64,000 nucleotides of DNA from JACSRF01 sp963695505. Lineage in GTDB: Bacteria > Chloroflexota > Anaerolineae > Promineifilales > Promineifilaceae. Every line of letters begins with the position of its first letter. The first letter of the stretch is position 1. The notes beneath the pieces were generated by a model that saw nothing but the letters and a program-made list of their open reading frames with translations, was not told where the DNA came from and did no database searches. The DNA lies in NCBI GenBank assembly GCA_963695505.1, contig CAVOGX010000021.1:62001-126000 (forward strand), written 5' to 3'. The translations under genes and the position numbers were made by a program. Of the stretch, positions 14,188 through 23,311 are shown in pieces.

Positions 14188-14217
14188 AGCCCCGGCAAGC
14201 CTGGGGCTTTTTTTTTA
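14188..14217 (+). terminator. Rho-independent terminator after the sigma/anti-sigma operon
   Basis: AGCCCC and GGC pair with GCC and GGGGCT across a two-base loop with one bulge. A run of nine T residues follows. Confidence 0.85.
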
Positions 14218-14242
14218 CCCCCCCCTGGCGTACAATCCACTC

Positions 14243-15148
14243 ATGCCCGATCTGACCGTTATCATTGTTTCATTCAACACGCAGCGGCTTTTGGACGATT
14301 GTTTGGCATCGTTGCAGCAAGCAGAGCCGCCCCCCGGCGGACTGGAGGTTATTGTGGTGGACAATGCCTCCTCAGACGGCAGTGTACAAATGATACAATA
14401 TAAATATGCGGACGTGCGGGTCATTGCCAATACCGATAATCGAGGGTTTGCGGCGGCAAATAATCAGGGGGCTGCAGTGGGAAACGGCCGTTACTTTCTG
14501 TTTCTCAATTCTGACACCCGGGTTAGCCGCCACGCCTTAGCGGAACCTGTGGCTTATTTACAACAAAACCCTCATGTGGGTGCATTAACCGTGCAGCTGA
14601 ATTACCCTAATGGCCAGCGCGATCCTGACAATCACAGGGGCTTTCCGACACCCTGGAATGCTTTATGCCACTTTTCTGGCTTGAGCCGCCTTTTTCCCCG
14701 CACGCCGTTATTTAATGGGTATTTTCAATCTTATGCCGATTTCAGCCAAACCCACCCAGTAGATGTAATTGCTGGCTCTTTCATGATGATGCCCGCCGAC
14801 CTCTTTCATCGCATTGGTGGCTGGGACGAAACTTATTTCTTCTACGGTGAAGATATTGATCTTTGTTACCGCATCCACCTGAGCGGCGCGCCCATCATCT
14901 ACTACCCGCATGTGGAAGTTCTCCATTACAAAGGAGCCAGCTCTGGCCTGCGTAAAGAGTCGGCGGATATTGCTCGCCCGCCCCGCGAAACGCGAATTCG
15001 CGTCGCTAAAGAATCTGTGCGGGCTATGAAGGTGTTTTATCGCAAATTTTATCGCCAAAAATACCCCACCTGGCTAACGGGGTTAATATTGGCTGCTATT
15101 CAGGTACGCGGCTGGTTTCGCGTCTTGAAACATCGATTAAAACCATGA
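14243..15148 (+). CDS. Family 2 glycosyltransferase (WbbL/rhamnosyltransferase-like)
   Basis: This 301-residue GT-A enzyme has the opening strand LTVIIVSFNTQRLLDDCLASL, the nucleotide-binding VVDNASSDGS, the metal-binding region FLFLNSDTRVS, the acceptor segment GSFMMMPADLFHRIGGWDE and the catalytic GEDIDLCYR. This order is typical of WbbL-like transferases that add sugars to cell-surface polysaccharides. It has no membrane helix and is expected on the cytoplasmic face. The next gene starts inside its last codons (ATGA overlap), so the two are translationally coupled although their functions are not obviously related. Confidence 0.9.
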   Translation: MPDLTVIIVSFNTQRLLDDCLASLQQAEPPPGGLEVIVVDNASSDGSVQMIQYKYADVRVIANTDNRGFAAANNQGAAVGNGRYFLFLNSDTRVSRHALAEPVAYLQQNPHVGALTVQLNYPNGQRDPDNHRGFPTPWNALCHFSGLSRLFPRTPLFNGYFQSYADFSQTHPVDVIAGSFMMMPADLFHRIGGWDETYFFYGEDIDLCYRIHLSGAPIIYYPHVEVLHYKGASSGLRKESADIARPPRETRIRVAKESVRAMKVFYRKFYRQKYPTWLTGLILAAIQVRGWFRVLKHRLKP

Positions 15149-15963
15149 CCTGGTACGAAACAATTGACGAAAAACTAGCCCGCTTGCGCGCCGATGTGGC
15201 TCTGGCTCAGGATGAGCTCATTGATGCTGAGGCAGAATTAGCCGACCAGAAAGCAGACATTGCATTATTTGAGCATGAATACAATGCGCGGATAGGGAAT
15301 GCCCTGGACCAGTTGGCTGATTTAGAAACAGAAGTAAAGCATTACCTGGATCGTATAAAAGAACATCGGAACAAGCGCATTTTTGGTACGACGCACGTGC
15401 CAGTAGAGGAGCAATACCGGCGGATTTGGCAACAGCCACCCCCAAAGCCACCCCCTCCGCCACCGGAACCAACAACTCCGGCAACAGAGGCGCAAATAAA
15501 GAAGCTTTACCGCAAGCTAGCCCGCCATTTTCACCCTGACCTGGCGCAAGATGACGCTGAACGCAAGCATCGCACGGACAAGATGGCGGCCATAAATGAT
15601 GCGTATGCGGCGCGAAGTGTCATGGAGTTGATGGCCTTAGCGCGGGAAATGGAGGGGGCTCAGGCTGGCAGCTTGCCAGGGACAGGGAAAACAGATGAGG
15701 AGATGGTGCGTGTTTTGGAGAAGGAGATCCAGCGCTGCCATCGCCGCTTGCGCGAAATCGACCTGGAAATGAACCAGCTACATACGCACCACCTGGTTGA
15801 GTTAATGGTGGAGGTAAAATTTGCCAAGCGCCAAGGGCGGGATCTTTTAGCGGAAATGGCAGAAGAGGTCGCTCGGAAAATTGCACGCAAGGAGGCGGAG
15901 CGCGACATGATCAGAGCGCAATTTAACAGTCTTGACACCGGTGGGGGGATTAATCGCTCATAA
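15145..15963 (+). CDS. Coiled-coil protein with central J-domain
   Basis: The 272-residue protein has an N-terminal coiled coil (residues 8-75), a proline run at about 98-109, and a J-domain with the HPD tripeptide at 130-132 inside IKKLYRKLARHFHPDLAQDD. A second coiled coil lies at about 190-262. The J-domain implies stimulation of an Hsp70 ATPase, but the Gly/Phe and zinc regions of DnaJ are missing, so this is a specialised co-chaperone or a scaffold using a J-fold. It overlaps the glycosyltransferase by four bases at its start and overlaps the convergent methyltransferase by six bases at its end. Confidence 0.75.
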   Translation: MTWYETIDEKLARLRADVALAQDELIDAEAELADQKADIALFEHEYNARIGNALDQLADLETEVKHYLDRIKEHRNKRIFGTTHVPVEEQYRRIWQQPPPKPPPPPPEPTTPATEAQIKKLYRKLARHFHPDLAQDDAERKHRTDKMAAINDAYAARSVMELMALAREMEGAQAGSLPGTGKTDEEMVRVLEKEIQRCHRRLREIDLEMNQLHTHHLVELMVEVKFAKRQGRDLLAEMAEEVARKIARKEAERDMIRAQFNSLDTGGGINRS

Positions 15964-16782
15964 TTCGAAGCCCAGTTGCAGTTGCTGAGCTTCTACAGGA
16001 ACGGGTTTGTCAGCACGAAAGCAGTGGATCAGACCACCCGGTTCTTGCTCGCGGCGCAAAATGAAGCCCGTGCGCCGCAGAAGATTGCGCCACTCCTGGC
16101 TGTTTTGCAGGCGAAGTGCAGCCGGTCCTATGTGAATCCAGTTGCTTTGAGTGCGGGTACGTTCGGCCACCATAACACGGCCACCGGGGATGAGGATACG
16201 GCGCGCTTCGCGCAGCAGGGTTTCACGGTCTCCTATTTGCCAAAATTCAGAGAGAACTTCATTGAGAATAACGGCCGTTACGCTTTCATTAGGCAGCGGC
16301 AGCAAATTAATGCTGCCATCCCGCCAGACAAAGCGCGGGTCACCGGTAGGGGGGTGGGGCTGGCGGGTACGGCTGCGTACCAGCGTGCGGCTGGGGGTAA
16401 GCTGCGGGTTGTAGACGTCGAGAACGGCAATTTGCCCGGAAGTCAGCCGCCGGCCCAGAGCCACAGCCTGGAAACGGCCGTTTAGGTCAACAAAGGCAAA
16501 ATTGTCAGTTTCGCGCAGTTGAGCCATGTCAAACAGCAGGTGGTGAGGCTGGTGCCCACCCACATCATACAGCCTATGGGCAGCCCATAAGGAGGCCAAC
16601 AAGAAGTAGAGGATGACCATCACCACTGCCAGTGCCAGCGGCACAAAAGCCAACCACCCCCCCGCAGCAGCCCACCCCATGCCAAGAAGCAAGGCTACGA
16701 CGCCACCATACAATCCCAGATAGAGAGGCCCGTGTGCGAATAAGTATTGGAGTGTGCCGCGATACTTTCCTTCGGGTTTCAT
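15958..16782 (-). CDS. Membrane-anchored SAM-dependent methyltransferase-like protein
   Basis: Taken from the ATG at 16782 (MKPEGKYRG) the protein has about 274 residues. Two hydrophobic helices lie at residues 15-65. They are followed by a class I methyltransferase domain: a strand after HHLLFDMAQ, a motif-I region near QIAVLDVYNP, the SVTAVILNEVLSEF motif-IV region, then REARRILIPGGRVMVAE. The glycine-rich motif I is degenerate, so activity is uncertain. An upstream in-frame ATG at 16839 would start inside the GGTT repeat and is less likely. It converges with the J-domain gene. Confidence 0.65.
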   Translation of the reverse strand: MKPEGKYRGTLQYLFAHGPLYLGLYGGVVALLLGMGWAAAGGWLAFVPLALAVVMVILYFLLASLWAAHRLYDVGGHQPHHLLFDMAQLRETDNFAFVDLNGRFQAVALGRRLTSGQIAVLDVYNPQLTPSRTLVRSRTRQPHPPTGDPRFVWRDGSINLLPLPNESVTAVILNEVLSEFWQIGDRETLLREARRILIPGGRVMVAERTRTQSNWIHIGPAALRLQNSQEWRNLLRRTGFILRREQEPGGLIHCFRADKPVPVEAQQLQLGFEL

Positions 16783-16789
16783 GGCAAGC

Positions 16790-16857
16790 TGGTTAGTTTG
16801 TTTGATGGTTCGTAGGTTTGCTGTCAACCAAATAACCATTCATCCAACCATCAAACT
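16790..16857. repeat. Intergenic GGTT/AACC inverted repeat
   Basis: GTTTGATGGTT at 16800-16810 is perfectly inverted as AACCATCAAAC at 16846-16856. Degenerate GGTT and AACC units lie between. It resembles the repeat at 5317-5396 and may serve as a terminator for the minus-strand gene that ends here. Confidence 0.5.
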
Positions 16858-17740
16858 ACCGACAACCGATACGCCAGGCGTCCAGATCCCACCGTTTTTT
16901 CAGCCAGTCAAAGTTAAGCTGATTGAAATAGGGGCAAAACTCAGCGTCGTCCCCTTCGTACTCAACGCCAAAAACAGCCTTACCCGCCTGCACAAAAGGC
17001 AGCAGCAGGTCACATTCTTCGTATTGGTAACACTCTTCATTGAGTGCCCAGTCAAAATAGTCAACCAGTTCCGGAATTTGCTCCAGGTCGTTTTTCAGGC
17101 CAATGGAGAGGCTGCGGAGGTGAGCTTGTTCGGCCAGCCAAATATTGTAATCGAGTTGATCTTGGGCAGTGATGGGGAAGCCCGTGTTATTGTTGTATGC
17201 CGTGACATTGTCTGGTTCTACGCCGTCACACTGCTTCGTGACTGCCAAATCAAGGCGAGCTTCCAAAACCGGAGCCAACAATTCAATTTGGCGGATGTCC
17301 AACCAGCGTTCATCGGGCCAGCCTTCCAGGGGGTTGCCAATGAGAGATTCAGGGAAATCTCCTGCATCGTCGCGCCATTCTTCCCAACTTCCGGCGCTGA
17401 AGTAGCAGATGACGATACGGCCGTTGCTGTGCAGCTCGTCAATCACCGCCTGAGGCGCATCAAACAAATCGATGTCATACATGTCTACATCGAACGAAGT
17501 GTCAATATCCCCCGTAAGCTGCCACTGCCAGCTTGTACCGGGCGCAGGCTGCCACACACTCCCGTCTCCTTGTTGGGAAACGACTGGTAAATGGGTTGTG
17601 ATTGTTGGTTCAACGGCCGTTATTGGTTCAGAAATTGCGTTTACGGCCGTGGGCTCGTTTTCGTCATTGTTTGCGTCACAACCTATTAGTAAAAAAGAGA
17701 CAAGAAACAACATGAATACGATTTTTTGATTAGTTTTCAT
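16856..17740 (-). CDS. Lipoprotein, GH114 / endo-alpha-1,4-polygalactosaminidase-like
   Basis: The first 22 residues are a lipoprotein signal ending in the lipobox LLIG-Cys. The mature part starts with a spacer and then the GH114 domain: TSWQWQLTGDIDTSFDVDMYDIDLFDAP, the strand GRIVICYFSAGSWEEWR, a WLDIRQ segment, CDGVEPDNVTAYNN with the probable catalytic acids, and FDWALNEECYQYEEC near the end. Family members hydrolyse alpha-1,4-linked galactosamine polymers in exopolysaccharides. The protein should be tethered to the outside of the membrane. It ends in the intergenic repeat shared with the methyltransferase gene. Confidence 0.85.
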   Translation of the reverse strand: MKTNQKIVFMLFLVSFLLIGCDANNDENEPTAVNAISEPITAVEPTITTHLPVVSQQGDGSVWQPAPGTSWQWQLTGDIDTSFDVDMYDIDLFDAPQAVIDELHSNGRIVICYFSAGSWEEWRDDAGDFPESLIGNPLEGWPDERWLDIRQIELLAPVLEARLDLAVTKQCDGVEPDNVTAYNNNTGFPITAQDQLDYNIWLAEQAHLRSLSIGLKNDLEQIPELVDYFDWALNEECYQYEECDLLLPFVQAGKAVFGVEYEGDDAEFCPYFNQLNFDWLKKRWDLDAWRIGCR

Positions 17741-17786
17741 TGTGGTATTGTAACGGAAAATCAGGTGAATGAAACGGAGGGCTGGA

Positions 17787-18389
17787 ATGAGCGTGTATGA
17801 GAGATTACGCGAGCGTTATGAAGAAGGGCAGGTGCCATGGGACAATGAACTGCCGCCACCAGAAGTAGTAACCGAGTTGGAAAAATTGACGCCCGGTAAA
17901 GCGCTGGATATAGGCTGTGGATACGGCCGTGCTTCAATTTACATGGCCCAACATAATTGGGAGGTTGATGCGGTAGATTTCATCGATATTGCCCTCCAAG
18001 AAGCAGCTCGCCGCGCTGAGGAGGCGGGCCTGACGCAAAAAATACAATTCCACCACTCCCCAGTCACCGATTTGCACTATCTAACTGGCCCATACGACTT
18101 TGCTTTAGACGTGGGCTGCATGCACAACTTTGATGACGCCCAACTACATTCTTACCGGGATGAACTGCGCCGTCTGCTGCGCCCTGGTGGCCTCTACCTG
18201 CTGTTTGCCCATTTGCGTAATGAAGGTCCTGATGAAGACGAAAGCTGGCGCTGGATAGATGAAACGCTGCTGATTTCATTATTCGAAGATGATTTTGATT
18301 TGGAGAAAGTAGAACATGGCACTACCCAGGTCGAAGATCGCCCTCCATGGCGTTCGGCATGGTTCTGGTTTCGCCGGCGACAGCTTTAA
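17787..18389 (+). CDS. Class I SAM-dependent methyltransferase
   Basis: The 200-residue protein contains motif I ALDIGCGYGRASIYMA, motif II around VDAVDFIDIALQEA, the LDVGCMHNF segment and a C-terminal LLRPGGLYLLFAHLRNEG. This is the small thiopurine-methyltransferase/UbiE-like layout and acts on small molecules. The ATG at 17787 is chosen because CGGAGGG lies just before it; an ATG six codons upstream lacks such a site. The acceptor is unknown and the neighbours do not help. Confidence 0.85.
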   Translation: MSVYERLRERYEEGQVPWDNELPPPEVVTELEKLTPGKALDIGCGYGRASIYMAQHNWEVDAVDFIDIALQEAARRAEEAGLTQKIQFHHSPVTDLHYLTGPYDFALDVGCMHNFDDAQLHSYRDELRRLLRPGGLYLLFAHLRNEGPDEDESWRWIDETLLISLFEDDFDLEKVEHGTTQVEDRPPWRSAWFWFRRRQL

Positions 18390-18545
18390 TTGCAACTCAA
18401 TACCCGCTTATGCGTACTGGTTGGTGGTTAGTAGAATCTATGATTTCTTGCAATATCGCTGACCATTACCTGAGAATAAAAACATCCACGGTGCAAGTGG
18501 GAGAACATTCAACTTACACATTTTAATAATTAGGGAGGTAACAAC

Positions 18546-18914
18546 ATGAGTTTTATTGGTAATTTAATCTGGTTAATATTCGGCGGCTTTTTGGCTGGAC
18601 TGGGCTACATTTTAGGTGGCCTGGTGCTGTGCCTGACCATTGTGGGTATCCCCTTTGGCATGCAGTCAATTCGGCTGGGCGTGGCCACTTTTGCCCCATT
18701 TGGCAAGGAAGTAGTGGAAGAAGAAAAAGGTTCTGGCGTGCTGCGCATGATTTTTAATGTAATCTGGATTGTGGTCTTTGGGTGGGAAATTGCTGTGGCG
18801 CACCTGGTGGGCGGCTTGATATTAGCCATTACGATAGTGGGGCTGCCTTTTGCCCGGCAGCATTTTAAATTGATTCCGGTGGCCTTGTTTCCTTTTAGCT
18901 TTGCCCTGCGCTAG
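18546..18914 (+). CDS. yccF: YccF-domain inner membrane protein
   Basis: The 122-residue protein has two copies of the short YccF domain. Each copy is a hydrophobic helix followed by a conserved turn: LCLTIVGIPFGMQSIRLG in the first and LAITIVGLPFARQHFKL in the second. The function of YccF is unknown. A strong AGGGAGG ribosome site precedes the ATG and a clean terminator follows the stop, so it is a single-gene transcript. Confidence 0.9.
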   Translation: MSFIGNLIWLIFGGFLAGLGYILGGLVLCLTIVGIPFGMQSIRLGVATFAPFGKEVVEEEKGSGVLRMIFNVIWIVVFGWEIAVAHLVGGLILAITIVGLPFARQHFKLIPVALFPFSFALR

Positions 18915-18938
18915 AGTAGCCAATGTGACAGATTTACA

Positions 18939-18977
18939 ACAGGAGCAAGTTCCATAGAGCTTGCTCCTGTTTTTTTG
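18939..18977 (+). terminator. Rho-independent terminator after yccF
   Basis: A perfect 11-bp stem, ACAGGAGCAAG with CTTGCTCCTGT, is followed by a run of T residues. Confidence 0.92.
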
Positions 18978-19032
18978 TGTGACGTTGATGTAATAAGTTG
19001 ACGTTGTGGACAAGACTCGATAAAAAAGCGCT

Positions 19033-19761
19033 ATGGCTTACAAAATTTTGGTAGTGGAAGATGACATAACATTGTTAGAAACCCTGGAGTACAATTTGCT
19101 GCGGCAGGGATACGAGGTCGAAAAAACGGATAACGGCCGTTCTGCTCTCAAACTTGCCCGCAGCAGCAGCCCAGACTTAATCCTGTTGGACGTAATGCTG
19201 CCCGGTATGGACGGCTTCGAGGTCTGCCGCATTTTGCGCCAGGAGCTCAGCGTGCCCATTCTTATGCTCACTGCCCGTGCCGATGAAGTAGACAAGATTG
19301 TGGGCCTGGAAGTGGGTGCTGATGATTACTTGACCAAGCCTTTTAGCATGCGCGAACTGCTAGCCCGCGTGAAGGCGATGCTGCGCCGGGTTGAGCTAAT
19401 TCGGGAAGATATGTCGGCGGAGCAAAATGCTGGGGAAGGGGAAACGGCCGTAAGCACCACTGCCCTCCTCACCTTTGGCGACCTGACCATTGACCAGAAC
19501 CGGCGTGAAGTTTTACTTTCCGGCAAACCAGTGCGTCTGAAACCTAAAGAATTTGAATTGCTGCTATTTCTTGCACGACACCAGGGCATTGCTCTTTCCC
19601 GTGACCTCATTCTTGAAAGGGTGTGGGACTGGTCTTATGATGGCAACAGCCGCACCGTTGACGTACACGTGCGCTGGCTCCGCGAAAAAATCGAACCAGA
19701 ACCGGCAAGCGCGCGTCGCATTGTTACCGTGCGCGGTATTGGTTACCGTTTTGACGGCTAA
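19033..19761 (+). CDS. OmpR/PhoB-family response regulator
   Basis: The 242-residue protein has a receiver domain (DDI acid pocket at residues 9-11, phosphoacceptor Asp in LILLDVMLPGMDGF, Lys in YLTKPFSM) and a winged-helix DNA-binding domain beginning LLTFGDLTIDQNRREV and ending RTVDVHVRWLREKIE with the VRGIGYRF turn. The histidine kinase gene follows 23 bases downstream. The pair resembles PhoB/PhoR, but no phosphate-uptake genes are present here, so the signal is open. Confidence 0.93.
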   Translation: MAYKILVVEDDITLLETLEYNLLRQGYEVEKTDNGRSALKLARSSSPDLILLDVMLPGMDGFEVCRILRQELSVPILMLTARADEVDKIVGLEVGADDYLTKPFSMRELLARVKAMLRRVELIREDMSAEQNAGEGETAVSTTALLTFGDLTIDQNRREVLLSGKPVRLKPKEFELLLFLARHQGIALSRDLILERVWDWSYDGNSRTVDVHVRWLREKIEPEPASARRIVTVRGIGYRFDG

Positions 19762-19784
19762 CCGAAAAGTGAAAATGAGGAGCC

Positions 19785-21173
19785 ATGCGCGGAAATAAAC
19801 AATGGCCCATCATTTTTGCCTACCTCTTGCTACTGGTAGGGGGTATGGTCGGCCTGGCTTTTTTATTAGCTCGACCTGTTTGCCGAGAATCTACTAGCTG
19901 TATCTGGCAGACTGTCTTGTTAGCAGCGGCAAGTTTTTCACTCCTCAGTTTAATCTTTGGCGGCATGTTAATGCGCCAGATAAACCAGCCGGTTCGCCAA
20001 TTAACCAATCTGGTTCGCCGTGTCACCGCTGGTGACACCGATGCCCGAATGCTTCCGCAGTCTAGTGACACATTGGGAGGTTTGATGAGGGCATTCAATG
20101 GCATGCGTGACAAGTTTAACAATCAGATTGACATATTGGAGAAGCGCCAGCGCCAGCTTGCTCTGGTTTTAGAATATATGGGAGACGGCGTTTTAATTGT
20201 GGATATGACTGGCCTTGTGCAATTAATTAATCCGGCAGCCACCAAGTTGCTTGGCACGAATAATATCTCGGCATTGGGTCGCACTTTTGCAGAGGTGGTG
20301 CGGCACCATCAGCTTATTGAACTGTACCAACGCTGCCGCGAAATGGGAGAGCATCAATCTGTTGCAATTGAAATTGATCGCGGAAAATTTTGGCAGGCAG
20401 CAGTTACGCCATTTTCCGAACAAGGTGCTCAGGGATTCCTGGTTATTTTGCAAGATTTGACAGACATTCGCCGTTTGGAAACTGTGCGCCGAGATTTCAT
20501 CAGTAATTTATCCCATGAATTGCGCACACCCCTGGCTTCGCTGCGGGCGGTGATGGAAACGCTGCAAGATGGGGCCCTGGAAGAGCCGCCCGTGGCACAG
20601 CGCTTTGTAGGGCGGGCGGTGGTTGAAGTGGATACGATGACGCAGATGGTTGAAGAACTGCTGGAATTATCGCGCATTGAGTCGGGGCGCGTACCTTTGC
20701 GTCTGCGGCCAACGGCCGTTTCTGACCTCGTCACACACCCTTTAGAGCGGCTGCTTCCGCAGGCTGAACGCAGCGGCGTCAACATTCGTGTTAGCCTGCC
20801 TGATGACCTACCCTCGGTATTGGCCGATCCGCCGCGCATTGAACAGGTTATCGGCAACCTGCTGCACAACGCCATAAAGTTCACCCCGGCGAAGGGTGAA
20901 ATTTGCATTTGCGCTTACTTGAGTGAAAAAGATAGCGACCGGGTGATATTGGAAGTAAAAGATTCGGGAACAGGCATTTCGGCGGCGGATATTACCCGCA
21001 TATTTGAGCGTTTTTATAAGTCTGACCGGGCGCGCACCCGGGGTCAAAGCGGTACAGGTTTGGGTCTGGCCATTGCTCGCCACCTGGTTGAGGCGCATAA
21101 CGGCCGTATCTGGGTGCGCAGCAAGGAAGGCAAAGGCAGTACCTTCTATTTCTCTCTACCCATCGCGGAATAG
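19785..21173 (+). CDS. PhoR-like sensor histidine kinase (HAMP, PAS, HisKA, HATPase)
   Basis: The 462-residue protein has two membrane helices (about 8-30 and 42-64) with only a short extracytoplasmic loop. A HAMP segment (QPVRQLTNLVRRVTAGDTDAR), a PAS domain (about 120-220), a HisKA helix with the His in SNLSHELRTPLASL, and an HATPase domain (NLLHNAIKFTP, VKDSGTGI, FERFYKSDRARTR, GTGLGLAIARHLVEAHNG) follow. The short loop argues against direct periplasmic ligand sensing; PhoR-type kinases with this layout sense through a partner or inside the cell. It is co-transcribed with the regulator upstream. Confidence 0.93.
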   Translation: MRGNKQWPIIFAYLLLLVGGMVGLAFLLARPVCRESTSCIWQTVLLAAASFSLLSLIFGGMLMRQINQPVRQLTNLVRRVTAGDTDARMLPQSSDTLGGLMRAFNGMRDKFNNQIDILEKRQRQLALVLEYMGDGVLIVDMTGLVQLINPAATKLLGTNNISALGRTFAEVVRHHQLIELYQRCREMGEHQSVAIEIDRGKFWQAAVTPFSEQGAQGFLVILQDLTDIRRLETVRRDFISNLSHELRTPLASLRAVMETLQDGALEEPPVAQRFVGRAVVEVDTMTQMVEELLELSRIESGRVPLRLRPTAVSDLVTHPLERLLPQAERSGVNIRVSLPDDLPSVLADPPRIEQVIGNLLHNAIKFTPAKGEICICAYLSEKDSDRVILEVKDSGTGISAADITRIFERFYKSDRARTRGQSGTGLGLAIARHLVEAHNGRIWVRSKEGKGSTFYFSLPIAE

Positions 21174-21233
21174 CACTACAGCATTAAGACAACTCAGCGA
21201 ATTTGTGCTTCTGGCTGGTAATCTAAAAGCTAA

Positions 21234-22359
21234 TCACCCCATCTGCAGCAGCAGCGTCAGCACCACGCTGCCTGCGACCACGCTGCCCAGTTGACCAGCC
21301 GTGTTGGCGCCCATAGCGTGCATCAATAAGAAGTTCTCAAAGTCTGCCTCTTGCCCCACCTGCTGCACGATGCGCGCCGACATGGGAAAGGCGCTGATTC
21401 CCGCGGCGCCAATGAGCGGGTTGAATTTTCCCCGCGTTAATACAAAAAGCAGTTTGCCAAACAGCAGCGCCGCCGGCCGTGTCCAGAACAAAAGCCAGCA
21501 ACCCCATGCCTAAAATCAGCAGCGTATCGGTGCGAATGAAAGCTGCACCGGTCATAGTGCTGCCAATAGCTAAACCCAGGAAAATGGTGGTCACGTTGGC
21601 GATTTCATTTTGCGCGGTACTGCTTAGCCGCTCAACCACGCCCGATTCGCGCAGCAAGTTGCCAAACATGAGGGTGGCGATGAGCGGGGAAGCCACTGGC
21701 GCAATCAGTGAAATGAGAATGGTGACAACAATGGGAAAAAGCACCCGGGTTGTGCGCGATACTTCTTTGGGCGTGTAGGGCATGCGTACCTGCCGTTCTG
21801 TGGGGGTGGTCAGCAAACGCATAACCGGCGGCTGGATGATGGGCACCAGGGACATGTAGCTGTAGGCGGCTACGGCGATGGGCCCAAGCAGGTGTGGGGC
21901 AAGCTGGCTGGAGACGTAAATGGCTGTGGGGCCGTCGATGGCGCCAATTATGCCGATGGAGGCAGATTCACGCAGGTCGAAGCCCAACGTGAGGGCCAGC
22001 AGCAGCGTGCCGAAGATGCCAATCTGCCCGGCGGCGCCCAGCAGGGCCATTTTGGGATTCGCCAGCAGCGGGCTGAAGTCGGTCATGGCCCCGACGCCAA
22101 TAAAAATGAGTAATGGGAACAGCTCGGTGGGAATGCCGATATTGTACAAAATGCCCAACAGGCCATGTTCACCGGCAATGCCGGTAAGCGGTAAATTGGT
22201 GAGGATAGCCCCAAAGCCAATGGGAATGAGCAGCACCGGCTCGTATTCTTTGGCGATGCCCAGGTAAATGAGCAGGCCGCCAGCCAAAATCATGATGAGC
22301 ATTTGCCAGGTGAGGTGGCCGGGGGCAGTTAGGAGTTGCAATAGAGCGTCGAAAGGCAT
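21234..22359 (-). CDS. Sodium ion-translocating decarboxylase, beta subunit (OadB/GcdB/MmdB family), one frameshift
   Basis: This membrane subunit couples decarboxylation of an acyl group carried on biotin to sodium export. The family hallmarks are GFGAILTNLPL, a GVGAMTDFSPLLANPK segment, DGPTAIYVSSQLAPHLLGPIAVAAYSYM, and FGNLLRESGVVERLSSTAQNEI. A missing base near 21477 breaks the frame at LDTAGGA; the other frame continues LLFGKLLFVLTRGKFNPLIGAAGISAFPMSARIVQ to the stop at 21234, restoring the expected length of about 375 residues. It is the last gene of a minus-strand operon with biotin carrier, gamma-like and carboxyltransferase subunits. Confidence 0.9.
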
Positions 22360-22390
22360 GGTTAATGGTTATGGGGGTTGAGTGGGGCCA

Positions 22391-22831
22391 TCAGGCAGTT
22401 GGGCGCAGGGTGAAAAGTGGCTGGCCGTGATTGACAGACTGGCCATCGCTGACGTGGACGGCCGTTATCTCACCATCTTTCGGGGCACGAATGGCATTTT
22501 TCATTTTCATCGCTTCCAGAGCGCACAAAATTTGCCCCCTTTCGACCCGTTCTCCAGAACGAACAGCGATGTTTAAGATGTGGCCGGGCATGGGAGCGGA
22601 GATGATTCTCTGATCGGCAGGGATGGCGGGCATTTGGGGCTGCTGGGGCAGCACGGCCGTTTCTGACAGCCGAATAGGGCCGGCAGCCGCTTCCGGGTTA
22701 GCGCTGGGGGCGATTTCTACCTGGTAGGAACGGCCGTTTACCCGCACCGTCACCGGATTAGCCGACAAATCACCCACCCTGACGGTATAAGGCTGGCCAT
22801 TGACCCAAATATCATATGTGCGTTCAGGCAT
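22391..22831 (-). CDS. Biotin carrier subunit of the sodium-pumping decarboxylase
   Basis: The 146-residue protein ends in a biotinyl domain with the lysine in EAMKM, preceded by APMPGHILNIAVRSGERVERGQ and followed by VSDGQSVNHGQPLFTL. The N-terminal half (DIWVNGQPYTVRVGD) resembles the short N-terminal region of GcdC/MmdC carriers. It carries the carboxyl group from the carboxyltransferase to the membrane beta subunit. The beta-subunit gene follows 31 bases downstream. Confidence 0.9.
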   Translation of the reverse strand: MPERTYDIWVNGQPYTVRVGDLSANPVTVRVNGRSYQVEIAPSANPEAAAGPIRLSETAVLPQQPQMPAIPADQRIISAPMPGHILNIAVRSGERVERGQILCALEAMKMKNAIRAPKDGEITAVHVSDGQSVNHGQPLFTLRPTA

Positions 22832-22872
22832 CTTGTCTTCCTCGCCGCTTGATCTTAATTTGCCCTAATTGC

Positions 22873-23186
22873 CTATCTCTTGCTGCGCTCCCTGGCGCTG
22901 CCTTTGTACCACCAGGGTCCGCGGTCGCCTTCTAGACCACGGCCAAGCTGTTGTTCTTGCTCGTCGCGGTGAGCCAGGGCAATGCCGTGGCGATGGCTGC
23001 GGCAATTGCTGCAGTTTCGGCTGCATCTTCCGCTTCGGGTACTGTTTTCGCGGGCGGAACAGGATCGACGGGAAGAGAAACGGCCGTTTCCCCAGCCACT
23101 ACCTCAGCCGGAAACAGACGCATCAACAGCGCCATTAGCCCAATCAGCAGTCCCAGCGCGGCAAAAGTAACCGCCAAGTCCAACAA
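22873..23186 (-). CDS. OadG-like gamma/delta subunit of the sodium-pumping decarboxylase, one frameshift
   Basis: The protein starts with a single membrane helix (FAALGLLIGLMALLMRLFPAE) and an Ala/Pro-rich linker, the layout of OadG/MmdD assembly subunits. A base is missing near 22988. In the corrected frame it ends with HRDEQEQQLGRGLEGDRGPW and then WYKGSARERSKR, and the PWW tail is characteristic of the family. Corrected length is about 105 residues. It probably anchors and stabilises the complex. It lies between the carboxyltransferase and the biotin carrier genes. Confidence 0.8.
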
Positions 23187-23311
23187 GGCTTACAAGTAAT
23201 CCTTGTGCCCACAACTCATTCATCTCACCCACCATATTTCGTAAACTGCAAAATGTAAACAGGGACCCAGAACCGCATGTAAGTTACCGATTACGGAAAC
23301 CGGCATACCGA

